From the NCBI RefSeq assembly GCF_001413955.1, contig NZ_LCTZ01000002.1, forward strand, positions 3,520,501 to 3,584,500: a DNA stretch of 64,000 nt, written 5' to 3'. Position numbers and translations under genes: made by a program. Below the pieces are notes generated by a model. It made no database searches. It was not told the origin of the DNA and saw only the letters and a program-made list of their open reading frames with translations. Within the stretch, counting starts at the first letter, position 1; every line of letters begins with the position of its first letter. This DNA comes from Flagellimonas eckloniae. GTDB taxonomy: Bacteria; Bacteroidota; Bacteroidia; Flavobacteriales; Flavobacteriaceae. Positions 1-9,050 of the stretch are shown here, piece by piece.

Positions 1-1104
1 TACATATTCCATTAAGCTCAAGGTGTCTTTATGATCTTCCTCGGTTTCAGTAGGGAATCCGGTTATCATATCTTGACTAATGGCACAATCTGGGATGATT
101 TTTTTGATATTATTGATCAATTCAAAATACTCTTCTCTTGTGTGAAGTCGATTCATCGCTTTTAAAATACGATTGCTCCCACTTTGGACAGGTAAATGAA
201 TGTAATTGCAGATGTTTTCATACTTGGCCATAGCTTCAATAACGTCCAAGGTCATATCCTGTGGATTGGAAGTAGAAAACCGAATCCGCATTTTGGGTTG
301 TGCCTTGGCGGTCAATTCCAACAATCTGGCAAAATTTACCGAGGCTGCTTTTTGTATTTCCGAAGCTTTTTCAAAGTCTTTCTTTAAACCACCACCATAC
401 CACAGATAGCTATCCACGTTTTGACCCAACAAGGTAATTTCCTTAAATCCTTTTTCCCAAAGATCATTTACTTCTTCTAATATGGATTGGGGATCGCGAC
501 TACGTTCACGTCCTCTGGTAAAAGGCACCACGCAAAAAGTACACATATTGTCGCATCCCCTTGTGATGGATACAAATGCACTTACTCCATTGGAATTTAG
601 TCTAACCGGGGCAATATCACCATAAGTTTCATCTTTGGAAAGAATTACGTTTACCGCATTTCTACCTTCATCAATTTCTTGGATGAGGTTAGGGAGGTCT
701 TTGTAGGCATCTGGCCCAACGACCATATCCACAATTTTTTCCTCTTCAAGAAATTTGCTCTTTAAGCGTTCTGCCATGCAACCTAGTACACCGACCTTCA
801 TCCCTGGATTGGTTTTCTTAACGGCATTGAATTTCTCCAAGCGTTTTCTAACCGTTAGTTCAGCCTTTTCTCTGATGGAGCAGGTATTGACCAAGACTAA
901 ATCAGCTTCTTCAAGTTTCTGAGTGGTATTAAAACCCTCTTTGGCCAGAATTGATGCTACAATCTCACTATCTGAAAAATTCATTTGACAACCGTAACTT
1001 TCTATATAAAGCTTTCGGCCGTTCGAATCGTTTTTCTCCAAAGCCAAGGTAGTACCCTGTTGGCTTTCGTCTATAATTTTCTCTATACCTTCGCTTTTGA
1101 TCAT
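1..1104 (-). CDS. miaB: tRNA-2-methylthio-N6-dimethylallyladenosine synthase MiaB (C-terminus beyond window)
   Basis: This radical-SAM methylthiotransferase adds a methylthio group to i6A37 of tRNAs reading UNN codons. The first 368 codons are in the window. The N-terminal MTTase domain has its three cluster cysteines at about C39 (YGCQMN), C75 (NTCSIRE) and C109 (LGCMAE). The radical-SAM CxxxCxxC motif is at C184/C188/C191 ([10 protein letters not shown]), followed by the family signature [10 protein letters not shown]. The ATG at 1104 is chosen because an in-frame stop (complement of 1144-1146) lies upstream and the next methionine is inside the MTTase domain. A TAnnTTTG box lies 17 nt upstream. 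The remaining part (end of the radical-SAM domain and TRAM domain) lies left of base 1. The family assignment is very secure. Confidence 0.96.
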   Translation of the reverse strand, partial: MIKSEGIEKIIDESQQGTTLALEKNDSNGRKLYIESYGCQMNFSDSEIVASILAKEGFNTTQKLEEADLVLVNTCSIREKAELTVRKRLEKFNAVKKTNPGMKVGVLGCMAERLKSKFLEEEKIVDMVVGPDAYKDLPNLIQEIDEGRNAVNVILSKDETYGDIAPVRLNSNGVSAFVSITRGCDNMCTFCVVPFTRGRERSRDPQSILEEVNDLWEKGFKEITLLGQNVDSYLWYGGGLKKDFEKASEIQKAASVNFARLLELTAKAQPKMRIRFSTSNPQDMTLDVIEAMAKYENICNYIHLPVQSGSNRILKAMNRLHTREEYFELINNIKKIIPDCAISQDMITGFPTETEEDHKDTLSLMEYV

Positions 1105-1121
1105 TTCTTTACAATGGTCTG

Positions 1122-1129
1122 CAAAGATA
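1122..1129 (-). promoter_or_regulatory. Putative -7 promoter box (TATCTTTG) of miaB
   Basis: On the minus strand TATCTTTG matches the Bacteroidota sigma-A -7 element TAnnTTTG. A TTG (complement of 1151-1153) lies 21 nt further upstream and could serve as the -33 element. The box is 17 nt before the miaB ATG, so the leader would be short. This is a motif match only. Confidence 0.45.
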
Positions 1130-1232
1130 GTGCATATTCCATTTTAGTGACAATTTGGCAGTACGTTTTAATACTATATTTAGATAATATTCTGTTATTG
1201 TACGCTCCAATTTAAATTATAACCACCGAATT

Positions 1233-1957
1233 ATGAGTTTAAGTGATTTGACACAAAGAATTAATGAAAGCATACTATTGGATTTTGGAAGCATTTTCAA
1301 TAATAGTATAGAATTGTTCAAAAAAGTCTGGGTGCAGGGTTTTATTACGCTGCTTTTTACTTTTTTGGCCCTAATCCCTTTTTATATTTTACTATATGCG
1401 CCAATGATTGCTTTTGGAATTTCAGACCCCGAAGCCATGAACAGTCAAGAATTGCCTCCCGCTGTAATTCTATTTATGGTTTTGTTCATGCCTATCTTCT
1501 TTTTGGGATTGATGACCGTTGTTCTATGCTTGAATGCGGCTTTTTTAAGAATATGTAGATTGAAAGATTTAAATGAACCGGGTGAAGAAAGCTATTTTTT
1601 CTACTTTAAAAGAGATTATTTGGGAAAGGCATTGATACTTTCACTTATCATGTTGGGGCTTTCAATACTTGGTACACTTGCTTGTGGTTTGGGAATTATA
1701 TATTTAATGGTTCCAATGTCATTGTTTCCGGCTTTTTTGGCTTTTGATAAAGAGTTAAAGGCTATGGAAATTACAAAGGCAAGTTTTGCCTTGGGGAATA
1801 AAAATTGGTAATATTCGGGTTGATTCTCGTGACCGGTATCATTGCCCAACTTGGGGTTTTACTCTGCTTTGTAGGTGTTCTTTTTACTGCAATGTTCGGT
1901 AAAATACCGGTTTATTTTATTTACAAGGATGCTGTTGGTTTTTCATCAATGGACTAG
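1233..1957 (+). pseudogene. Polytopic membrane protein gene with an apparent 1-nt frameshift
   Basis: The first frame (1233-1811) encodes 192 residues beginning MSLSDLTQRINES. It has several hydrophobic helices (about residues 35-57, 80-105, 132-165) and stops abruptly at TAA 1809-1811 after FALGNKNW. In another frame, directly after this point, 1811-1957 continues as a hydrophobic segment (FGLILVTGIIAQLGVLLCF, then FGKIPVYFIYKDAVGFSSMD) ending at TAG 1955-1957. That is the final transmembrane helix and tail expected of such a protein. One missing base near 1808-1810, just after an A-run, would restore a protein of about 240 residues. It resembles the flavobacterial membrane proteins often mislabelled beta-carotene monooxygenase. 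The function is unknown. It could be a real frameshift or a sequencing error. Confidence 0.7.
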
Positions 1958-1983
1958 TCCTTTAACAGAAACAAATAATGTGA

Positions 1984-2691
1984 ATGAGGTGGAATAAATT
2001 CAAGAGTCTTTTTTCAAAAGAAAGCAAGACTACAGAAGGTACAGCTACTGATGAGTTGACAAGGTCGACCAAGAAAGTGATGAGCGAGATATATGAAAAG
2101 AAAAGATGGGGTGGTAGACAAAAAGATTTTTATTCTGGTTCCGGTTCGCATTCTCGAAAAGTAGTGCAACCTTATATCAAGACTATTTCTTCATTCCTTA
2201 AAGATTATGAAGATGGTTTGATTGTCTGTGACTTAGGGTGTGGTGATTTTAACGTAGGCAAAAATTTAGTTTCCTATTCCAAGAGATATATAGGAATTGA
2301 TATTGTGGACGATTTAATTGAAAGAAATAAGAAACTTTTTGTAAGTGAACAATTAGAATTTCATTGTCTGAATATAGTTACGGACAATTTACCTAAAGGA
2401 GATTGTATTCTAGTTAGGCAGGTGTTTCAGCACTTATCCAACGAAGAGATAAAAAAGGTGGTTAAAAAAATTGAAAAATTCAAACATATTATAGTTACTG
2501 AACACATCCCTAAAGGTGAATTTGTGGCAAACGCTGAAAAATCTACTGGGGCAGGTATTCGATTGTCAAATAATAGTGGTGTGGTTTTAACAGAACCACC
2601 ATTTAATATGAATCCTGAAAGATCTACAGAATTGTTGCGTATTAAATACAGGAAGGCTTTAATAGTAACCACGCACTATCAAAATTTCTAA
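1984..2691 (+). CDS. Class I SAM-dependent methyltransferase
   Basis: This is a 235-residue cytosolic protein. Residues ~80-110 carry the Rossmann SAM-binding motif I (VCDLGCGDFNVG), followed by an acidic motif at the end of strand 2 (YIGIDIVDDLIERN). A post-I region (LEFHCLNIVTDNLPKGD) and a motif like LVRQVFQHLSNEEI, typical of small-molecule or protein methyltransferases, follow. The substrate is not recognisable. The N-terminus (~residues 1-45) is lysine-rich and polar. It is read convergently with the oxidoreductase at 2749, with 57 bp between the stops. It starts 26 bp after the frameshifted membrane-protein gene, so the two may be cotranscribed. Fold assignment is good; specificity is unknown. 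Confidence 0.8.
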   Translation: MRWNKFKSLFSKESKTTEGTATDELTRSTKKVMSEIYEKKRWGGRQKDFYSGSGSHSRKVVQPYIKTISSFLKDYEDGLIVCDLGCGDFNVGKNLVSYSKRYIGIDIVDDLIERNKKLFVSEQLEFHCLNIVTDNLPKGDCILVRQVFQHLSNEEIKKVVKKIEKFKHIIVTEHIPKGEFVANAEKSTGAGIRLSNNSGVVLTEPPFNMNPERSTELLRIKYRKALIVTTHYQNF

Positions 2692-2748
2692 ATCTGATTT
2701 ATCTAATTTTAAGAAGGCTAGGCCCAACTCTATTTAATGATTTTAAGA

Positions 2749-4080
2749 TTAGGAAAATTTAGTTACGCCTGGCATAGGAATGGGATATTTGCCATTTTCA
2801 TCAGGAATTGTTGGAGGTTTGGATTCCCAAGTTGGGTTTTCCGGCACCAGGCTTAAATCTGAATTCAAAGCTTGTTCCCAAGTTATGGTTTGACCGGAAT
2901 AGGTTGCCATTCTTCCCATTATGGCAGTAAGTGTTGCTTTAGCACCATTCTCAGCATCGGCAATAACTCCCTTATTTCGTATTGAAGCAAAAAGGAGGTC
3001 ATGCTCAACTTGATAAGGATTGGGGTCATGTTCTTTGCCTACATTGAGTAGTGTTTCCCCTTCCAGATCCGTTACCAAACCTTTTCTGGCCAAAATGGCA
3101 CCTTTGGTGCCTTGAAAGGCTTCATCAACTCGCCTAAAACAACCTTTTTGGTGCCTGCACTGGCTTGCGACTACCGCTCCACTAGGATACGTGAATTCAA
3201 CAAAATGGTGGTCAAAAATTTCTCCATGATCTAACCCATTTCTAGTTTGTCTACCACCCATTCCCTGGGCCGAAGCTGGATATTCCCCAATAAACCAGTT
3301 GGCAACATCAATATTGTGGATGTGTTGCTCTAAAATATGATCGCCGCATAACCAGTTAAAATAATACCAGTTTCGCATTTGGTATTCCATTTCTGTCTGC
3401 TGGGGCTGTCTTGCTCGCACCCATACTCCAGCGCTGTTCCAGTACACTTGTCCAGAGATTATTTTTCCAATTGTTCCTTCTTGGATCTGTTTATGGAGTG
3501 CTAGGTATTTTTTTTCATAGCGCCGTTGGAGTCCTACTACAACATTCAACTTTTTCTCCTTCGCTATTTTCGCATTTTTCAGCACTTTTCGAACTCCGGC
3601 TGGATCTGTTGCCACAGGTTTTTCCATAAAAACATGCTTGTCCTGCGAAATGGCATATTCAAAATGCTGCGGCCGAAAGCCGGGAGGGGTTGTAAGAATG
3701 ACTACATCAGCTAAGTCTATTGCTTTTGAATAGGCGTCAAAACCAACAAAGCGATTTTTTTCTTTGACGTCTATTTTTCGTTCTCCCTCAAAATGTTCTA
3801 TGATTCCTGTTAAGCTTTGATCCAATCGATCCTGAAAGGCATCAGCCATGGCAACCAATTCCACATCTGGGTCAGCAGTCAAGGCTTGTACTGCAGCACC
3901 TGTGCCTCGCCCTCCGCAACCTACCAGCGCGAGTTTTAATTTTTTGTTTCCGGCAACATAGCCCATTGCATTCATGGAGGTACTGCTTGCCATAAGGGCT
4001 CCAGTAGCAAGTCCAGTTGTTTTTACAAACGACCTTCTGTTCAGTTTTTTGATTTCTTTCTTTTTGTGATTTTGTGACAT
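2749..4080 (-). CDS. Tat-exported Gfo/Idh/MocA-family oxidoreductase
   Basis: This 443-residue NAD(P)-dependent oxidoreductase is probably a periplasmic sugar or inositol dehydrogenase-like enzyme. A twin-arginine signal (NRRSFVKTTGLATGA, residues ~14-28) precedes the Rossmann motif ALVGCGGRGTG (~51-61). The family motif EKPVATD is at ~150 and the C-terminal Gfo/Idh domain follows (GDHILEQHIHNIDVANW, ~235-250). A longer reading frame begins at 4110, but that overlaps the upstream gene. The ATG at 4080 directly precedes the Tat signal and leaves a 5-bp gap, so it is preferred. It lies immediately downstream of the FGE-like gene on the same strand, suggesting a two-gene operon. The substrate is unknown. 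Confidence 0.9.
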   Translation of the reverse strand: MSQNHKKKEIKKLNRRSFVKTTGLATGALMASSTSMNAMGYVAGNKKLKLALVGCGGRGTGAAVQALTADPDVELVAMADAFQDRLDQSLTGIIEHFEGERKIDVKEKNRFVGFDAYSKAIDLADVVILTTPPGFRPQHFEYAISQDKHVFMEKPVATDPAGVRKVLKNAKIAKEKKLNVVVGLQRRYEKKYLALHKQIQEGTIGKIISGQVYWNSAGVWVRARQPQQTEMEYQMRNWYYFNWLCGDHILEQHIHNIDVANWFIGEYPASAQGMGGRQTRNGLDHGEIFDHHFVEFTYPSGAVVASQCRHQKGCFRRVDEAFQGTKGAILARKGLVTDLEGETLLNVGKEHDPNPYQVEHDLLFASIRNKGVIADAENGAKATLTAIMGRMATYSGQTITWEQALNSDLSLVPENPTWESKPPTIPDENGKYPIPMPGVTKFS

Positions 4081-4085
4081 AGCCT

Positions 4086-5063
4086 TTAGTTTGTATGTTT
4101 TTCTTTCCAATAGATTTGTTGTTCCTCTGCAGTGGGAGTTTTATAAGGTCGTACAATACGAAATCCAATAAAAGGGGCATCAGTGTGCCACCATTTACTT
4201 TTTGGGATTTGTGGGTCTCTAAGTTTCCATTTTTTGGTAGAAGGTTTCCTAGAAGCACTTCTTAGCTGTTTTGCTTGATCTATCCATGATCCACCGCGTA
4301 AACTACGTGGGTAGGTTTTGATTGGTTTTATGAATGGATTTGAAACAGGGTGTTGCTTTCTATTAAAGTATGCTTTTTCCTCATATTGATCCAATGTCCA
4401 CTCTGCTACGTTACCATGCATATCGTACAACCCCCAAGGATTTGGTTTTTTTAACCCCACTTTGTGGGACGTGCTATCACTATTTTTTTTTGACCATGCG
4501 TAATCTTCCAGTGCCATTGGGTCGTTACCAAAAGAATAGGCTGTTTGTGTTCCTGCCCTACAAGCATATTCCCATTCCGCTTCGGTGGGAAGTCGATAGA
4601 AATTTCCGGTCATAGCGGAAAGCCATTCGCAGAATTTTGAAGCAGCTAATTGTGTCATGTTTATTGCAGGAAAACCCTCAATACCCATTCCATGATCCAT
4701 GTCTATGTAAGGGATGGTGGCACCAGAAACGGCATCAACAGCAAGTAAAACTTCGTTTCCAAGATTATTTGTGTCTCTGTGTCTGTCAATTTCCCTATCA
4801 ATAAACAAATTATAGAGATCCCAGGTAACTTCAAATTGAGCCATCCAAAAAGGAGCTACTTCTACATTATGGGTTGGCCCTTCATCTAAAGATCTGCCAA
4901 TTTCACTTTCAGTACTGCCCATGGTAAAATTGCCTCCTTGAATTGGGACCATGGAAATATGGATGTCAGTTCCAGAAATTTTTTGTGCATAGGGCTCAAA
5001 AGATTTTTGGGCAATAGCATTGAAACAAATACAGTGTGCAAATAATAAGAAAAGCGCTCTCAA
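4086..5063 (-). CDS. Secreted formylglycine-generating-enzyme-like (SUMF1/FGE-sulfatase) domain protein
   Basis: This 325-residue protein has a short signal peptide (MRALFLLFAHCICFNAIA). The FGE-sulfatase domain covers nearly all of the rest: GGNFTMGSTESE (~43), FEVTWDLYNLFI (~78), RLPTEAEWEYACRAGT (~157), GLYDMHGNVAEWT (~210), LRGGSWIDQAKQLRSASR (~255) and the terminal FIGFRIVRPY. The cysteine pair used for oxygen activation in true formylglycine-generating enzymes is not visible near the C-terminus. This is therefore more likely a carbohydrate-binding or structural FGE-fold protein, as GldK and GldJ are. It shares an operon with the Gfo/Idh/MocA oxidoreductase downstream. The domain call is firm; function is inferred. 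Confidence 0.87.
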   Translation of the reverse strand: MRALFLLFAHCICFNAIAQKSFEPYAQKISGTDIHISMVPIQGGNFTMGSTESEIGRSLDEGPTHNVEVAPFWMAQFEVTWDLYNLFIDREIDRHRDTNNLGNEVLLAVDAVSGATIPYIDMDHGMGIEGFPAINMTQLAASKFCEWLSAMTGNFYRLPTEAEWEYACRAGTQTAYSFGNDPMALEDYAWSKKNSDSTSHKVGLKKPNPWGLYDMHGNVAEWTLDQYEEKAYFNRKQHPVSNPFIKPIKTYPRSLRGGSWIDQAKQLRSASRKPSTKKWKLRDPQIPKSKWWHTDAPFIGFRIVRPYKTPTAEEQQIYWKEKHTN

Positions 5064-5191
5064 CTTTCAAGGAATTAGGATAAATGTATGATTTTATCCT
5101 ATACAGATTAGACTTTTTTTTGTCTAATTACGCAACTTTGTTTAAGACTTTTTATCTATTGTTTGTTATGCTATCCAAAAAATTAAACAAT

Positions 5192-6442
5192 ATGAAAAAG
5201 AAAGTTTTAGTAATTCTATCCCTTGTCACGCTGGTTTTTGTATCCTGTGATGATAAAGATGACAGTGACTACGCAGATTATTTAGTGGCAAAACCTTTGG
5301 TTGTGAGCAAAGCTGAATTTGCAGCAGGCGTGGACATAATTGCACCAAGACCTATAGATGAATCCGGTAAGGTGTATACCTACAAAGACTATATTTTTAT
5401 TAATGACAAGAGCCAGGGAATTCATGTAATAGATAACAGCAATCCCCAGCAGCCAAAAAAGATATCGTTTATAAAGATTCCCGGAAATGTTGATATTTCG
5501 GTAAAAGATGATTTCCTATTTGCTGATAGTCTGATGGATTTGGTAGTGTTGGATATATCTGACTTGAACAATATAAAACAGGTTAGTAGATTGGAGAATG
5601 TACTTTATGGTAATGTTTTCTGGCCTTTTGAAGCAGACATCATAGAATACGATGGATATGATTATGAGAATGAGATTCTGGTAGGTTGGGAAACAGTTAC
5701 AGAAAGAAGATTGATCGAGGAGGTTCAGCAAAATGGTGGGGGCGGTATCTTTTTTGAAGATATGGCCTTGGCGAACAGTGCAGATGGAGGTACGGGACAA
5801 GGAGGCTCTTTGGCACGTTTTAAAATAGTTGATGATTATTTGTATGCTGTGGACAGCCACAATATCAATGTATTTGATATTTCAGATTTGGAGAACCCAC
5901 AAAATCTGGAAGACGTCTATGCAGGATTTGACATTGAGACGATATTCAATAGAGATAATCACCTGTTTTTGGGAAGTATGAGCGGTATGTACATTTATGA
6001 CATCTCCTCACCGGCCACACCAACATTTGTTTCGGAGTTTCAACATGGTACTGCCTGTGATCCCGTTGTGGTTGATGGAGATTACGCCTATGTGACGTTA
6101 CGCGGAGGCAATGGATGTGGAGCTTTGGAGAGTGGTCTGTTCATTGTGGATATTTCTGAAATAACAGAACCAAAATTGGCCACTTCGTATCCAATGGATG
6201 AACCATATGGCTTAGGTATTAAAGATGAAAAACTATTTATATGCGATGGTAGCTCAGGCCTTAAAGTATACGATAAGACAGATATTGAAGATTTAAAAAC
6301 GTTAAACCATTTTAAAGATATCGTTACGTTTGATGTAATTCCGCTGGAGAGTCATTTAATAATGGTAGGAGACGAAGTGCTCTACCAATATGAATATTTA
6401 GACAATAAAATCAAACTTATAAGTCAGATAGGCCTCAATTAA
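5192..6442 (+). CDS. LVIVD-repeat surface lipoprotein
   Basis: This is a 416-residue lipoprotein. The signal peptide MKKKVLVILSLVTLVFVSC ends in lipobox cysteine C19, followed by an acidic stretch (DDKDDSD) that may act as a surface-export tether. The mature part contains repeated blade-like units of the LVIVD type: GIHVIDNSNPQQPKKIS, LVVLDISDLNNIKQVSR, INVFDISDLENPQNLE, MYIYDISSPATPTFVSEF, LFIVDISEITEPKLATSY and LKVYDKTDIEDLKTL. This indicates a beta-propeller. An in-frame start at 5084 would add a hydrophobic leader that makes no sense before the lipobox, so ATG 5192 is preferred. A terminator follows at 6462. Its ligand is unknown. Confidence 0.87.
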   Translation: MKKKVLVILSLVTLVFVSCDDKDDSDYADYLVAKPLVVSKAEFAAGVDIIAPRPIDESGKVYTYKDYIFINDKSQGIHVIDNSNPQQPKKISFIKIPGNVDISVKDDFLFADSLMDLVVLDISDLNNIKQVSRLENVLYGNVFWPFEADIIEYDGYDYENEILVGWETVTERRLIEEVQQNGGGGIFFEDMALANSADGGTGQGGSLARFKIVDDYLYAVDSHNINVFDISDLENPQNLEDVYAGFDIETIFNRDNHLFLGSMSGMYIYDISSPATPTFVSEFQHGTACDPVVVDGDYAYVTLRGGNGCGALESGLFIVDISEITEPKLATSYPMDEPYGLGIKDEKLFICDGSSGLKVYDKTDIEDLKTLNHFKDIVTFDVIPLESHLIMVGDEVLYQYEYLDNKIKLISQIGLN

Positions 6443-6461
6443 AAAACACAATAACTGAATA

Positions 6462-6490
6462 AAATATCCCGTTTTTAGCGGGATATTTTT
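6462..6490 (+). terminator. Rho-independent terminator after the LVIVD lipoprotein gene
   Basis: A hairpin with arms AAATATCCCG / CGGGATATTT and a short T-rich loop is followed by a run of T. It lies about 20 bp after the stop codon at 6442 and separates this gene from topA. Confidence 0.8.
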
Positions 6491-6532
6491 TTGGAATGAA
6501 TTTTTCAAAAAACCAAAATCGAAAAATTCATA

Positions 6533-6540
6533 TACTTTTG
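6533..6540 (+). promoter_or_regulatory. Putative -7 promoter box (TACTTTTG) of topA
   Basis: TACTTTTG fits the Bacteroidota TAnnTTTG consensus and ends 19 nt before the topA ATG. A clear -33 element is not seen. Confidence 0.4.
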
Positions 6541-6559
6541 TCACTTCAAAACCAATTGC

Positions 6560-9049
6560 ATGCCGAAGAATTTAGTTATTGTTGAGTCCCCAGCAAAAGC
6601 AAAAACCATTGAACGTTTTTTAGGGAAAGATTTCCAAGTTGAATCTAGTTTTGGTCATATTGCAGATCTTCCGTCCAAAGAACTGGGGGTAGACGTGGAA
6701 AACGATTTTAAGCCCAAATATACTGTTGACAAGGAGAAAAAAGCCTTGGTCAAAAAACTGAAAGATTTGGCCAAAAAAGCAGATACAATATGGTTGGCAA
6801 GTGATGAAGATCGAGAGGGAGAAGCTATTTCTTGGCATTTGTCAGAAGAATTAGGATTGGATAAAAGCAGGACCAAACGTATTGTATTCAATTCCATTAC
6901 AAAATCCGCTATCCAAAAAGCAATTGAGAATCCAAGGGAAATCAATTATGATTTGGTAAATGCCCAGCAGGCTAGAAGGGTTCTGGATAGATTAGTGGGG
7001 TATGAACTTTCCCCGGTATTGTGGAAAAAAATAAAACCAGGACTTTCGGCAGGACGGGTACAATCCGTTGCAGTACGGTTAATCGTAGAAAGAGAACGGG
7101 ATATTGAGGTTTTTAAACCAGAAGCCTCCTTTAGGATTCAAGCAGAGTTTAAGACAGCAAAAGGAAATGTGTTTGCGGCAAAACTAAACAAGACCTTTCC
7201 GACCAAAGCAGCGGCTGAGGAATTTTTAAAGCAAAATATTGGTGCGGATTTTTCTGTTGGAAACCTAGATAAAAAACCGGCAAAGAAATCCCCCGCAGCA
7301 CCATTTACAACTTCCACGCTTCAACAGGAAGCGTCGAGAAAATTATATTTTTCCGTTGGTAGAACCATGCAAGTTGCGCAGCGTTTGTATGAAGCGGGGC
7401 TTATAACTTATATGAGGACGGATAGCGTAAACCTATCCAAAGAAGCATTGAATGCGGCTAAAGATGCTATTGTGCAAAATTATGGTGAATCGTATAGTAA
7501 GGTTAGAAACTATACCGGAAAGTCCAAAGGTGCGCAAGAAGCTCACGAAGCGATTCGCCCTACCGATATGAAATTGAGCAATCCATCATTGGAAAGAGAC
7601 CAGTCCAAACTATATGAGTTGATATGGAAACGTACTTTGGCTTCTCAGATGAGCGATGCCGAATTGGAACGTACCAATGTTAAAATAAAAGCGAGCTCGC
7701 ATAAAGAAGAGTTTTCTGCAAATGGTGAAGTTGTAAAGTTTGATGGATTCCTTAAAGTATATTTAGAAGGAACGGATGAAGAGGACAAAACTGAAGAACA
7801 GGAAGGAATGCTCCCAGCAATGAATGTGGGTGAGGCATTGCAAAATAATTTTATTTCTGCAACCGAACGTTTTTCAAGACCTCCGTACCGATATACAGAA
7901 GCTTCCCTTGTTAAAAAACTGGAAGAACTTGGTATAGGAAGACCATCAACATATGCACCAACAATTTCTACAATTCAAAATAGAGGATATGTGGAAAAGG
8001 GAACAGTGGAAGGAACACAACGTAATTATATACAGTTGGTTTTGGAGGCCGGTGCAGTTGCCGAAAAGAAATTATCTGAAATGATAGGTTCGGACAAAGG
8101 AAAATTGGTTCCCACTGATATTGGAATGATCGTAAACGATTTTCTCGTTAGTCATTTCACCACTATCCTAGATTATAACTTTACGGCGAAGGTTGAAGAA
8201 AACTTTGATGAAATTGCCTCGGGAGATGAAGATTGGCAGAAGATGATGAAGGAATTCTACAAAAATTTCCATCCCAAAGTATTGGATGTAGAGGAAAATG
8301 CTGAACGTGCAAGTGGAGAACGGGTATTGGGAAAAGATCCAAAATCTGGAAGACAGGTAGCGGCAAGATTAGGTCGTTTTGGCCCAATGGTGCAAATAGG
8401 TACCGTAGATGAAGAAGAAAAACCATTGTTCGCAAGTTTGCTGCCAGAGCAATCCATTACCACAATAACCTTTGATGAGGCCATGGAACTTTTTGAATTG
8501 CCAAGAAAATTGGGGGTTTACGAAGGAGAAGAGATTGAGGCCAATGTTGGTCGGTTTGGCCCCTATGTGAGGTTTGGAAAAAAATTCATCTCATTGGATA
8601 AAGGAGAAAGTGCTTTTGATGTGGATATGGATAGGGCCATTGAACTGATCAAGGCTAAACAATTGGCCGATGCGCCAATTGCACATTACGAAGATAAAGA
8701 GGTGACCAAAGGTGTGGGTCGTTTTGGTCCTTTTATTAAATGGGATGGCATGTTCATTAATGTGAACAAGAAATACGATTTTGACAACCTTTCCAAAACC
8801 GATATTGTTGAACTCATTGAAGCCAAAAAAGTAAAAGAGGCGGAAAAATTGATTCAAGAATGGCCGGCAGAAAAAATTCGTATTGAAAAGGCCAGATGGG
8901 GCAGGCACAATATCATAAAAGGAAGAATAAAAGTTGAGCTTTCCAAAGATGTTGATGCAACCAAGATTTCTTTGGAAGAGGCACAGGCACTTATTGAAAA
9001 AAAATCACCTAAGAAAAAAACCAAAGCAAAAACAAAGGCTAAGAAGTAG
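6560..9049 (+). CDS. topA: DNA topoisomerase I (type IA)
   Basis: This 829-residue enzyme relaxes negatively supercoiled DNA through a transient 5'-phosphotyrosine link. The N-terminal Toprim domain starts with LVIVESPAKAKTIERFLG (~4-21) and has the metal-binding DEDREGEAISWHL (~81). The type IA core contains QQARRVLDRLVGYELSP (~136). The active-site tyrosine is in GLITYMRTDSVNLS (~285), and EAHEAIRPTD and GIGRPSTYAPTISTIQ are diagnostic. The C-terminus has repeated RFGPMVQIG / RFGPYVRFGKK / RFGPFIKWDG units and a lysine-rich tail in place of zinc fingers, the arrangement usual in Bacteroidota. The next gene starts 1 bp after the stop. Confidence 0.97.
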   Translation: MPKNLVIVESPAKAKTIERFLGKDFQVESSFGHIADLPSKELGVDVENDFKPKYTVDKEKKALVKKLKDLAKKADTIWLASDEDREGEAISWHLSEELGLDKSRTKRIVFNSITKSAIQKAIENPREINYDLVNAQQARRVLDRLVGYELSPVLWKKIKPGLSAGRVQSVAVRLIVERERDIEVFKPEASFRIQAEFKTAKGNVFAAKLNKTFPTKAAAEEFLKQNIGADFSVGNLDKKPAKKSPAAPFTTSTLQQEASRKLYFSVGRTMQVAQRLYEAGLITYMRTDSVNLSKEALNAAKDAIVQNYGESYSKVRNYTGKSKGAQEAHEAIRPTDMKLSNPSLERDQSKLYELIWKRTLASQMSDAELERTNVKIKASSHKEEFSANGEVVKFDGFLKVYLEGTDEEDKTEEQEGMLPAMNVGEALQNNFISATERFSRPPYRYTEASLVKKLEELGIGRPSTYAPTISTIQNRGYVEKGTVEGTQRNYIQLVLEAGAVAEKKLSEMIGSDKGKLVPTDIGMIVNDFLVSHFTTILDYNFTAKVEENFDEIASGDEDWQKMMKEFYKNFHPKVLDVEENAERASGERVLGKDPKSGRQVAARLGRFGPMVQIGTVDEEEKPLFASLLPEQSITTITFDEAMELFELPRKLGVYEGEEIEANVGRFGPYVRFGKKFISLDKGESAFDVDMDRAIELIKAKQLADAPIAHYEDKEVTKGVGRFGPFIKWDGMFINVNKKYDFDNLSKTDIVELIEAKKVKEAEKLIQEWPAEKIRIEKARWGRHNIIKGRIKVELSKDVDATKISLEEAQALIEKKSPKKKTKAKTKAKK

Positions 9050-9050
9050 T

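Noticed and set aside
8934..9050. Upstream extension of the arginase-fold gene into topA
   Set aside because: The extension is the wrong-frame reading of the lysine-rich topA tail; ATG 9051 begins the conserved protein.
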